Shown here: in pieces, positions 48,537-55,565 of the stretch
Numbering within the stretch: the first letter of the stretch is position 1
How the letters are laid out: each line of letters begins with the position of its first letter
Source of the DNA: Paraferrimonas haliotis
GTDB lineage: Bacteria; Pseudomonadota; Gammaproteobacteria; Enterobacterales; Shewanellaceae
Assembly (NCBI RefSeq): GCF_002282895.1
Contig: NZ_NRRB01000002.1
Location: forward strand, 186,001-250,000
Reading direction: 5' to 3'
Length of the DNA stretch: 64,000 bases
Program-made: the position numbers and the translations under genes
Notes under the pieces: generated by a model
Seen by the model: only the letters and a program-made list of their open reading frames with translations
Told to the model about the DNA's origin: nothing
Database searches by the model: none

Positions 48537-49338
48537 TGATCACCTGCACCTGATGTTGATAGCGAAGGCTGGCGCTGCCCAATTGATACTCCGGTTGTAG
48601 ATGCACCATAGCGTTGTTGACCAAGGTCGAAGGGGTCAGCTCAATCGGCGGATCGTCATTTAGATCATTAACGATACCCTCGCTCATAAGTACCCCAGTA
48701 CCCATTAAACTGGGCCCCGGTTGAAGCGCGTTGTCCCAGCGGTAGCCGGAATAGCGGCGCAATCGACCATCGCCTTCAAAACAATAACTGACCGCGCCTG
48801 TCACCAAATAAAAACGCTTACTGGGAGAGGATTCGAGAAACAGTACGGTGCGTTGAAATCGAACGACTTTGGTATCATCACTTGGGCCTGGACTGACGCT
48901 ATTCACGGCAAAAGCCTTAGCGATGGACTGGCTATTATCCACGTAAGCATCGCTGGGCTGAAGCGGGTAGACCAACATGGTAAACCCTGAGCCGCTAACG
49001 TTGGGAGTAGGGTTAAACACCGTTGCGCTATTGCGAGCAGTCTCTGGAAACGTCGGAATGTCAATGTAACTGGCGCTGGCTTGAATAGGAATGAACTCAA
49101 TGCATTGATAATCACTGCCAGAGTCCGTTCGCACGCTATTTGGCAGCGCCGAACGAATCTCTCGAGTCATACGTTCAATGGCAAAGCGACTTTGACTGAT
49201 GATTTGATCGGTGGCGGTGGAGTCAGCAAATATGCGACTGCCATAGGTAATAAAACTGGTTACACCCACGCTCAAAATCCCGAGCAATATAACCACGGTG
49301 ATCAACTCGACTAGGGTAAAGCCTCCATGCTTAGCCAT
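48526..49338 (-). CDS. mshO: MSHA biogenesis protein MshO (PilW-like minor pilin)
   Basis: 270-residue minor pilin with the prepilin site AKHGGFTLVELITVVILLGI (Glu5 kept) and a long PilW-like domain. The start codon shares a TAATG junction with the mshD stop. Confidence 0.92.
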   Translation of the reverse strand: MAKHGGFTLVELITVVILLGILSVGVTSFITYGSRIFADSTATDQIISQSRFAIERMTREIRSALPNSVRTDSGSDYQCIEFIPIQASASYIDIPTFPETARNSATVFNPTPNVSGSGFTMLVYPLQPSDAYVDNSQSIAKAFAVNSVSPGPSDDTKVVRFQRTVLFLESSPSKRFYLVTGAVSYCFEGDGRLRRYSGYRWDNALQPGPSLMGTGVLMSEGIVNDLNDDPPIELTPSTLVNNAMVHLQPEYQLGSASLRYQHQVQVINVP

Positions 49339-49853
49339 TAGTAATTACTCCTAATCGCTTGATAAACAATGTCTTCACCATCAGGTGTGGTAACGGTTAC
49401 TGTGATCAGTTTTTGCGCTTTGGTGCTGCTGTCACGATAACCCACCGATACGCTCATTAAGAAGTTTGGGTAGCGGTCCACATAGCGTTGACTGGAGTTC
49501 AGCATTAAACTGTTAATGGTTAAGCCATGATAATCACTGACGTTATCGAAGTCGTTTCTGTTTTTGCTGGAAGGACCGGTTGGGTCATCGGCACAAGGTA
49601 CGCCATCAGCAGAGCCACAGGCTGGAACGCCGCCATTAACGCCCGAGTTTTCATCGAAACGTTTACCCCAAATTTCGTTAAGTATTGAATGGGCAAGCTC
49701 AGCTGAGCGCATGCGCTGCAAGGTTTCACCAGCTTTGTCTGCTTGAGGGTACAAGGTCGAGGTCAGCAAGGTAATGGCGATGGCACTTACCAAAATGCCG
49801 ATAACCAGTTCTAATAGGGTAAATCCTGCCTGAGAGCGACCTCTAGTTTGCAT
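49338..49853 (-). CDS. mshD: MSHA biogenesis protein MshD (minor pilin)
   Basis: 171 residues from the ATG at 49853, which gives a short leader MQTRGRSQAG then FTLLELVIGILVSAIAIT, a type IV prepilin site with Glu5. The open frame to 49991 runs into mshC and would put the leader far too deep. It overlaps mshC by 11 bases. Confidence 0.92.
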   Translation of the reverse strand: MQTRGRSQAGFTLLELVIGILVSAIAITLLTSTLYPQADKAGETLQRMRSAELAHSILNEIWGKRFDENSGVNGGVPACGSADGVPCADDPTGPSSKNRNDFDNVSDYHGLTINSLMLNSSQRYVDRYPNFLMSVSVGYRDSSTKAQKLITVTVTTPDGEDIVYQAIRSNY

Positions 49854-50316
49854 AGATATACCCCTCGCTAGCGATGGCAATCGTAAGGGTTTCTTCTGCG
49901 ATAACATCGATACAATTGCCGTTGCATGCCAAATTCGCTCGTCCATCGTGATCAAACTGAATAAAAAAACGGTCACTGCCGCTGAATTCAAGGTGAGTTC
50001 TTCGCGGTAAGGTTTGCACGGGCTCTTGCCTGATCACGTTGCCACTGCAATTAACGCCAAAGGTTTGTTGTTGATAATGACTCGGCGTGACGACGACCCG
50101 ATAACAACGATCCACATTATTAAGCGCCAGTAGCTGAGTTTTTCTAAGCTCTGCAATAAACTCATCGCGCAGGCTATAGCTTGAGAAGCTGTCAGTGGCA
50201 ATGAGACGCGGAAACACCACCACCGCAAGAATGGCAATGATGATTAATACGGTCACTAGCTCCACCAGGGTATAACCGCTTTGATGGCGACTCGTTGATT
50301 GCGCGTGCTCGGTCAC
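49843..50316 (-). CDS. mshC: MSHA biogenesis protein MshC (minor pilin)
   Basis: Type IV minor pilin of about 157 residues with the prepilin site HQSGYTLVELVTVLIIIAIL; Tyr replaces the usual Phe at mature position 1 and Glu5 is kept. There is no ATG start: the candidates are GTG at 50316, with GGGAG 11 bases before it, and TTG at 50334 with no ribosome site. I prefer GTG, which gives a 13-residue leader. It is separated from the last MshA gene by a strong terminator. Confidence 0.85.
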   Translation of the reverse strand: MTEHAQSTSRHQSGYTLVELVTVLIIIAILAVVVFPRLIATDSFSSYSLRDEFIAELRKTQLLALNNVDRCYRVVVTPSHYQQQTFGVNCSGNVIRQEPVQTLPRRTHLEFSGSDRFFIQFDHDGRANLACNGNCIDVIAEETLTIAIASEGYIYAN

Positions 50317-50429
50317 AGGTGGCGTATCTCCCAATGACGCTTGTTGTATTCTTGTTATCCATAGTAACAGCCAAGCGCTACAGCGTAAAACGGGAATTTA
50401 TAGGTAATATGCTGTTTTTTATAAGGTTA

Positions 50430-50468
50430 ATAAAAAAGGCGATGAAGCTTGCGCTTATCGCCTTTTAC
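50430..50468 (-). terminator. Terminator after the fourth MshA pilin gene
   Basis: On the minus strand the arms AAAAGGCGATAAGC and GC(T)TCATCGCCTTTT pair with one bulged base, followed by TTTTTTATTAACC. It begins about 25 bases after the pilin stop and before mshC. Confidence 0.9.
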
Positions 50469-50492
50469 GAGCTTATTCAGCACTGTCGCATT

Positions 50493-51005
50493 TTAGCAAC
50501 CGTCTGTTTCTAATTCGTACACTGGTAGCGTTTGAGTATTGGCCGCTTCGCTGTAGATCAAGCGACACATATCCGCCGTAGTTGTGGTTGTACCGTCGTC
50601 TGGCGAGCCCACTTGAGTAAGAATAATCGAGGCAGGCGGTGTTGCCGCTGCTGGTGCGCTAACGGTCCACTCGTCACTGAAATCGGCATCAACCGCATTC
50701 GTTAATTCGTCTTCATCAGCTTGTAGGTAGCCAAAAGCCGTTGCTGCATTGGTACCGGTACCGATATCAACACCTTCACCCGTTCCCCAATCCGTTGACG
50801 CTTTTTGCTCATCACCGCCAATTGCCGCTTTAGCAAACACTAGGCCGTTAGCGCCTTGAATGGCACCTTTAAGACCGTTAAGGGTAGAAATACGAGCATC
50901 CGTTTGAAGATTAATAAATTTTGGCGCGGCGGTTACAGCCAAAATACCAAGGATAATGATAACAACCACTAATTCAATTAGGGTAAAACCTTTTGCTTGT
51001 TTCAT
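50493..51005 (-). CDS. mshA: MSHA major-type pilin, copy 4 (MshA4)
   Basis: 170 residues from the ATG at 51005 (MKQAKG|FTLIELVVVIIILG, leader of six). The D-region at the C-terminus has the paired Cys ending in ELETDGC. It keeps the paralogue-shared blocks APKFINLQTDAR and GANGLVFAKAAI, and has a Thr/Ala-rich middle (GTTTTTADMC). It is the copy closest to mshC, the position of the single mshA in Vibrio, and has its own strong terminator, so it may be the main subunit. Confidence 0.9.
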   Translation of the reverse strand: MKQAKGFTLIELVVVIIILGILAVTAAPKFINLQTDARISTLNGLKGAIQGANGLVFAKAAIGGDEQKASTDWGTGEGVDIGTGTNAATAFGYLQADEDELTNAVDADFSDEWTVSAPAAATPPASIILTQVGSPDDGTTTTTADMCRLIYSEAANTQTLPVYELETDGC

Positions 51006-51193
51006 AAAATTACATCTCTCTTTATTGTTTTCAATCAATCCGCCATGCAGGCAGCGGCTTGATCGTTATTGCGCACTTTCAATGGAACATTATCAAGGCT
51101 TGTTAATGCTGACAACCTTTATTTTCACCAATTAGCAACAAGTGTTAACTATTTATTCAAACGAAGAAATTTTCAGTTGCAATAAGGGCTTTA

Positions 51194-51736
51194 CTAACAG
51201 TCGTCGGTGATAACTCGATATTGCGGCTGCTCGCCAGGAGCTTGGGCAGATTCATATTCTAGGCGGCATAATTGGGTGCGGTTAAATCCTGCCGGAAAGA
51301 AATGAAATTCGTTGCGATTTTTTGCATCCATACCAAATCCGCTGGCGGCTACTGTGCGGTTATTTCTCAGGCGGGTGATGCTATCGACGTTCAAAATGGT
51401 TTCTAAATTGGCAATGCTGCGGTTGTCATTGCGACCGCTGTTACTGAGATAACCAAAGTTGGTTTGCACAACCGTAGTGTCGTCAAGTTGGACCTGGCCT
51501 AAATCGCGGCGACGGGGATTAGCGCGGCCTACTTTTTCTGCACCTTGCAACACAGCCTTAGTGAAAATCAATGCATTAGCACTTTGCAAAGAGCCTTCAA
51601 TGGTTTGCAGCGAGGTGACGTGGGCATCGCGCTTTAGGTTAATGAATTTAGGGGTCGCCACCGCTACCAGCACCCCAAGCACAACAATAACCACCACCAT
51701 CTCAATTAGGGTAAATCCTTTGTTTTGTTGTTTCAT
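51194..51736 (-). CDS. MSHA-type pilin, copy 3, divergent (MshA3)
   Basis: 180 residues, leader MKQQNKG then FTLIEMVVVIVVLGVL with Glu5 kept. It shares PKFINLKRDAH and SANALIFTKAV with its neighbours and the C-terminal Cys pair (QLCRLEYESA ... TDDC), but its middle is different and basic (ANPRRRDLG) with unique Asn/Arg-rich stretches. It may be a minor variant subunit. Upstream gap 123 bp; the preceding gene's terminator lies there. Confidence 0.85.
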   Translation of the reverse strand: MKQQNKGFTLIEMVVVIVVLGVLVAVATPKFINLKRDAHVTSLQTIEGSLQSANALIFTKAVLQGAEKVGRANPRRRDLGQVQLDDTTVVQTNFGYLSNSGRNDNRSIANLETILNVDSITRLRNNRTVAASGFGMDAKNRNEFHFFPAGFNRTQLCRLEYESAQAPGEQPQYRVITDDC

Positions 51737-51813
51737 GCTATGCTCGCTTACAAAAGGCGCTTTTTTGTTAAGCTAACAAAGCCCCCCACCAGATACAACA
51801 AACCGCAAACAAA

Positions 51814-51838
51814 AAACCGCACGGATTAAGTGCGGTTT
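51814..51838 (-). terminator. Terminator after the second MshA pilin gene
   Basis: Arms AAACCGCAC and GTGCGGTTT with a seven-base loop, followed on the minus strand by TTTTGTTTG, 22 bases after the stop of copy 2. Confidence 0.85.
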
Positions 51839-51859
51839 TAGTCACTAACAACAGCTCAA

Positions 51860-52360
51860 TTAGCAGTCTTTATCTTTCACTTCAATAAGCGGCTGACCAC
51901 CGAGTGTTTGTGCTGGCGTGTACTCTAAATAGCATTCGCCCCCGTTATCTGGCGCACCCTTTTGGTGAATACGAACGGTATCGGCACCCACTTTGTGGGT
52001 TAACTGTACGTACTGCCACTCAGAATCAATACCAGTACCTGCAATGGCCAAATCGATGTCCATGGCTTCTTGTAAAGAGCCAATATCGGATTGCAAGTAA
52101 CCGTAACGAATCGCTGGTGGATTGGCGCTACCAATATCAACCGTGGTGCCAGGATTGGTATCTAATCCGGCGATAGCGGCTTTAGAGAACACCAGTGCAT
52201 TTGCGCCTTCCAGCGAACCTTTTAAGCCATGCAACGTAGCGCTGCGGGCATCTTTTTGAAGGTTAATAAACTTAGGAGCCGCCACAACCGACAGAATTCC
52301 AAGAATAATAATAACCACCACTAGCTCGATTAACGTAAAACCTTGCTGTTTCTTCATCAT
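51860..52360 (-). CDS. mshA: MSHA-type pilin, copy 2 (MshA2)
   Basis: 166 residues (or 165 from the second Met), leader MMKKQQG then FTLIELVVVIIILGILSVV. It has APKFINLQKDAR, GANALVFSKAAIAG and RYGYLQSD shared with copies 1 and 4, and the C-terminal Cys pair (GECYLEYTPA ... KDKDC). The 238 bp upstream gap is the largest in the array and could hold its own promoter. Confidence 0.9.
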   Translation of the reverse strand: MMKKQQGFTLIELVVVIIILGILSVVAAPKFINLQKDARSATLHGLKGSLEGANALVFSKAAIAGLDTNPGTTVDIGSANPPAIRYGYLQSDIGSLQEAMDIDLAIAGTGIDSEWQYVQLTHKVGADTVRIHQKGAPDNGGECYLEYTPAQTLGGQPLIEVKDKDC

Positions 52361-52598
52361 TTCACTCTCTCAGAAAAAGTAAAATCCTTTAACCAATATT
52401 CAAACGAACGCTTGCTTGGTTCCGTTAAGCTCGCTAAAGATTCAGGCCGAAAGTGTAATCATCTGACCCGGAGCGTATACTAGGAAATAGGTATTATCTT
52501 GAATGTGTGACAAGTGTGATTTTCGAGAGATTAATCACATAAATAGAGTAATTATTCAGTTGCAAAGAGCCCGCACAGCACGCGGGCTTGATGGGGGG
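52361..52598. other. Intergenic spacer between pilin copies 1 and 2
   Basis: A 238 bp non-coding stretch with the copy 1 terminator at one end and AT-rich sequence (52480-52560) that may hold a promoter for copy 2. No firm promoter can be assigned by eye. Confidence 0.4.
52568..52588 (-). terminator. Likely terminator after the first MshA pilin gene
   Basis: Arms AGCCCGC and GCGGGCT with a seven-base loop, 11 bases after the stop of copy 1. The following T-run on the minus strand is short (CTCTTTGC), so termination may be partial. Confidence 0.6.
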
Positions 52599-53093
52599 TT
52601 AGCAATCGTCAGATTCAACGTTATAGGTAGGCAGTGCGCCGGCGCTCGCCGCTGGCGTGTACTCAATATGACAATCATCCGTGGCACTGTAGGGCGAGCC
52701 GCTTTGATAAATAGTAACGATACCGGCACTGGGTGAGTCGGCAACGAAATACCAATCGGCGAGTGTGGCACCACCCGAGGTGGCTAGTTCGATTTGCAAG
52801 GCTTCTTTTATACTGGCTTCGTCACCTTGCAAATAACCAAAACGAATTTTCGGGTCGGTAGCCCCACCGATATCGAGAGTGGTATCACTGTCTTGCTCTT
52901 TACCGGCAATGGCGGCCTTAGAAAAAACCAGCGCATTGGCTCCCTTAAATGCGCCTTCTAACCCTTCGAGCGTAGAAACCCGAGCATCGGATTGCAGGTT
53001 AATGAATTTAGGGGCCGCGGTAACCGCCAGTATCCCTAAAATAATGATCACCACCACCAGTTCAATTAAAGTAAAACCCGCTGCTCGCTTCAT
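52599..53093 (-). CDS. mshA: MSHA-type pilin, copy 1 (MshA1)
   Basis: 164 residues from the ATG at 53093 (MKRAAG|FTLIELVVV), chosen because GGAGAG lies just before it. It has APKFINLQSDAR, GANALVFSKAAIAG and RFGYLQGD, and ends with the Cys pair DDCHIEYTPA ... ESDDC. It follows mshB by 42 bases. Confidence 0.9.
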   Translation of the reverse strand: MKRAAGFTLIELVVVIIILGILAVTAAPKFINLQSDARVSTLEGLEGAFKGANALVFSKAAIAGKEQDSDTTLDIGGATDPKIRFGYLQGDEASIKEALQIELATSGGATLADWYFVADSPSAGIVTIYQSGSPYSATDDCHIEYTPAASAGALPTYNVESDDC

Positions 53094-53135
53094 AACGCTC
53101 TCCAAGTACTACACATTGCTTAGAATGAATCGATG

Positions 53136-53738
53136 TTAATTCTTAAAGACTAATACCTGACCCGATCCTGGGTTGTAGGTGAAGCCTTTACCCGTTGTCG
53201 TACCTGGGTTTTGCGGAGCCGGAATGCCGGTCGCTTCGCTTAAGGTCAAGCTGTTCACTAAATGGTAGCGACACAAATCTACGGTTACCGCGGTTCCATC
53301 AAGACCCGTTACCGAGCCACCGCCGTTTTCTTGTACTGTAATATAAATGCGCTCACCCTTGGCAGATTCACCTTGGACGACGTTACGTGGGGCATTTTGC
53401 AGCACGCGATCGAACACCGCCTGGCACGAGTTTACGTCCATGGCACTGGCATCGGTATTGGCCTCAGTACCCGTTGGAAAGCCAAAGCGAGTATCTAAGC
53501 CGATGCGCGTACCGTCTAAGGTGACCTCGTCGTTGCGACGACCGTCAACTTCCCATTGTGAACGAACAAAACTGACCGCGGTTGCTAGGCCACCCGCCAT
53601 GCCTTCGGCACTGGCGTCTTCAGCTTCTTCGGTAACATTTAAAAATCGTGGAATGGCGGTTGCCGCCAACAAGCCTAATATGACGATCACTATGACCAAT
53701 TCGATCACCGTGAAACCTTGGTTTCTGGATTTATACAT
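53136..53738 (-). CDS. mshB: MSHA pilin-like protein MshB
   Basis: Minor pilin of 200 residues from the ATG at 53738, which has GGGAAG before it and yields the leader MYKSRNQG then FTVIELVIVIVILGLLAAT. The open frame to 53852 is upstream non-coding. The domain has a single Cys pair (NSCQAVFDR, VDLCRYHLV). In Vibrio mshB opens the structural operon; a 117 bp spacer with repeats lies just upstream. Confidence 0.92.
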   Translation of the reverse strand: MYKSRNQGFTVIELVIVIVILGLLAATAIPRFLNVTEEAEDASAEGMAGGLATAVSFVRSQWEVDGRRNDEVTLDGTRIGLDTRFGFPTGTEANTDASAMDVNSCQAVFDRVLQNAPRNVVQGESAKGERIYITVQENGGGSVTGLDGTAVTVDLCRYHLVNSLTLSEATGIPAPQNPGTTTGKGFTYNPGSGQVLVFKN

Positions 53739-53767
53739 AAGTTGCTTCCCTTTAAAATTTACGTACG

Positions 53768-53830
53768 CTTTCGTTGTTATTCGTTGTGATTGTTCACTAT
53801 TAGAGCCATTTAAAGACATTACAACGAAAG
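53768..53830. promoter_or_regulatory. Repeat cluster upstream of mshB, candidate operator
   Basis: TTCGTTGT occurs at 53770-53777 and 53780-53787 (10 bp period) and inverted as ACAACGAA at 53821-53828; the outer copies extend to 10-bp inverted arms CTTTCGTTGT/ACAACGAAAG. A weak sigma-70-like pair on the minus strand (TTGTAA at 53824-53819, TAATAG at 53802-53797, 16-base spacer) falls between them. Bearing on mshB expression is inferred. Confidence 0.45.
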
Positions 53831-53855
53831 TTACAAGCTTGTTATTGGTCAATCG

Positions 53856-54347
53856 TCAATCTTTTGGCTCAATGACCAGCAGTCTGCCAGTTTCCACTTG
53901 GTAACTCATGGCGCTGCCATCGGATACCCGATAGCGACACACCTTACTACTTCGATCAAAGCCAGCTCGCAAATTACCGTTAGCAAACTGATCGTCGCGG
54001 GCCGTCCCTTGAATTGCTCGCCATAGTGCTTGGCAACCAGATTCCGTTCTATGAGTGGGCGTTGGCCACCCCGACGCTGACATGGCAACCGTTATCGATT
54101 GATTGCTGCCATGAAGTTCAGCGGTTATCTGTTGCGGTCGCCCTTGAGTCATCCATTGTGATCGCAGCATGTTAGTAACGGTAATCCAACGCACTTGCTC
54201 TTGTTCTAAATGGGTTTGATCAAGACTGGTGGACATAGGAGCAAAGCGCCAACCAATAACAGCCATCACCACCATCACAATCATGACGGTGACGATTAAC
54301 TTACCGCTGCTAAGGAGTTCAAGATCTGCTTTTTGTTGCCGTTGCAC
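53856..54347 (-). CDS. mshF: MSHA biogenesis protein MshF
   Basis: 163 residues, GTG start directly after the mshG stop, with AAGGGGG upstream. One N-terminal membrane helix (LIVTVMIVMVVMAVIGW) and a small periplasmic domain with two Cys. Role in MSHA assembly is not well defined; its downstream domain resembles that of MshB (SQWMTQGRPQQI compared with SQWEVDGRRNDE), hinting at a shared origin. Confidence 0.88.
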   Translation of the reverse strand: MQRQQKADLELLSSGKLIVTVMIVMVVMAVIGWRFAPMSTSLDQTHLEQEQVRWITVTNMLRSQWMTQGRPQQITAELHGSNQSITVAMSASGWPTPTHRTESGCQALWRAIQGTARDDQFANGNLRAGFDRSSKVCRYRVSDGSAMSYQVETGRLLVIEPKD

Positions 54348-55565
54348 TTAACCCCCTTTTACCGCTTGCAGCATGTCCCACATTGGCAAGTAAATGCCCA
54401 ATGCTAGTATCAACACAATAATGGCCACAAAACCGATTAAGATAGGTTCAATTTTCGCGGTTAGATTTTGCAAGTCGAAGTCGGTTTCCCGCTCGTAAAA
54501 ACCTGCCGCATCATCGAGCAAGCCGTCGATGTTGCCGGTTTCCTCGCCGACGGCAATCATCTGCAATACCAAGGGTGTAAATAGCTCACTTTGATTAGCG
54601 GAGCGCAGCACCGAGTCGCCCCCTTCAATTTGGCGCCGAATACCGACAATGCGGTCATGCATATAAGCGTTATCCACCGCATCGGCCACCAAACTGAGTG
54701 ACTGAGTCATGGGCAGCCCGGCGCGCAACATCATGGCGAAACTGCGACAAAAGCGCGATAAGGTTGAACGTTCAATAATGCTACCAACAATGGGCATTCT
54801 TATTTTTCGATAATCCCATTTATAGCGGCCTTTTTCGGTTTTCAGCCAATAGCGAACTCCAAATACCCCGAGCACAACGCTGAGCAGCATTAACGGCCAA
54901 AAGCTGACGAAGAAATCGGAGGTACCGATTAGAATTCGCGTAGGCAGCGGTAATTCTGCACCAAATTTAGAGAACATCTCGGCAAACTTTGGAATCACGA
55001 AAATATTCAAGATCACCAAAGCTATGGCTATCGCCACCACCACTAAAATCGGATAACGGGTGGCGGATTTGATTTGTCGTCGAGTTTCTTGTTCACGCTC
55101 AATATAACTGGAAAGCTGTAAGAACACCTCGTCTAGCTTACCGGTATTTTCACCCACATGAACCATGGACACATAAAGGTTATTAAACACATCTGAGTGT
55201 TTGTTCATGGCCGCCGATAACGGTTTACCCGCAGTTAACTGCTCATGAATGCTTTCCAATGCCGCTTTCATTTGCGGTGAATGAGAATTGTCAGCCAGCC
55301 CTCTTATGGCTCGAAGAATCGGAATGCCTGACTTGGTCAGAGAATACATTTGCCGGGTAAAAATCAGTAACTCGTCGAGACTCACTTTCTTCACCAACAA
55401 ATCGCTTAAACTAACGCTTTGCTGCTGCTTTTTCTTACTCACTTCCAAGGGAATGATGGAGCGTCTTAACAGCATATCGGCCGCCGCAGCTTCCGAGTTG
55501 GCTTCGATCTCTCCATTGACCAACGCCCCTTGATTGTCACGACCTCGATAGTGAAACTCTGGCAT
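54348..55565 (-). CDS. mshG: MSHA platform protein MshG (PilC/GspF family)
   Basis: Inner-membrane platform protein, 405 residues with two T2SF domains and three main membrane helices (near 168-190, 215-240 and 375-395). Sequence marks are FTRQMYSLTKSGIPIL and FCRSFAMMLRAGLPMTQSL. The start overlaps the mshE stop (TAATG). Confidence 0.95.
   Translation of the reverse strand: MPEFHYRGRDNQGALVNGEIEANSEAAAADMLLRRSIIPLEVSKKKQQQSVSLSDLLVKKVSLDELLIFTRQMYSLTKSGIPILRAIRGLADNSHSPQMKAALESIHEQLTAGKPLSAAMNKHSDVFNNLYVSMVHVGENTGKLDEVFLQLSSYIEREQETRRQIKSATRYPILVVVAIAIALVILNIFVIPKFAEMFSKFGAELPLPTRILIGTSDFFVSFWPLMLLSVVLGVFGVRYWLKTEKGRYKWDYRKIRMPIVGSIIERSTLSRFCRSFAMMLRAGLPMTQSLSLVADAVDNAYMHDRIVGIRRQIEGGDSVLRSANQSELFTPLVLQMIAVGEETGNIDGLLDDAAGFYERETDFDLQNLTAKIEPILIGFVAIIVLILALGIYLPMWDMLQAVKGG

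Noticed and set aside
50493-53093. Pilin array as a CRISPR-like or integron-like repeat array
   Set aside because: The repeats are full coding genes related along their length, with no short direct repeats or attC-type sites between them.
53347-53904. 185-residue open frame on the plus strand opposite mshB
   Set aside because: It is a shadow of the conserved mshB frame and the upstream spacer, has no ribosome site and no recognisable domain.
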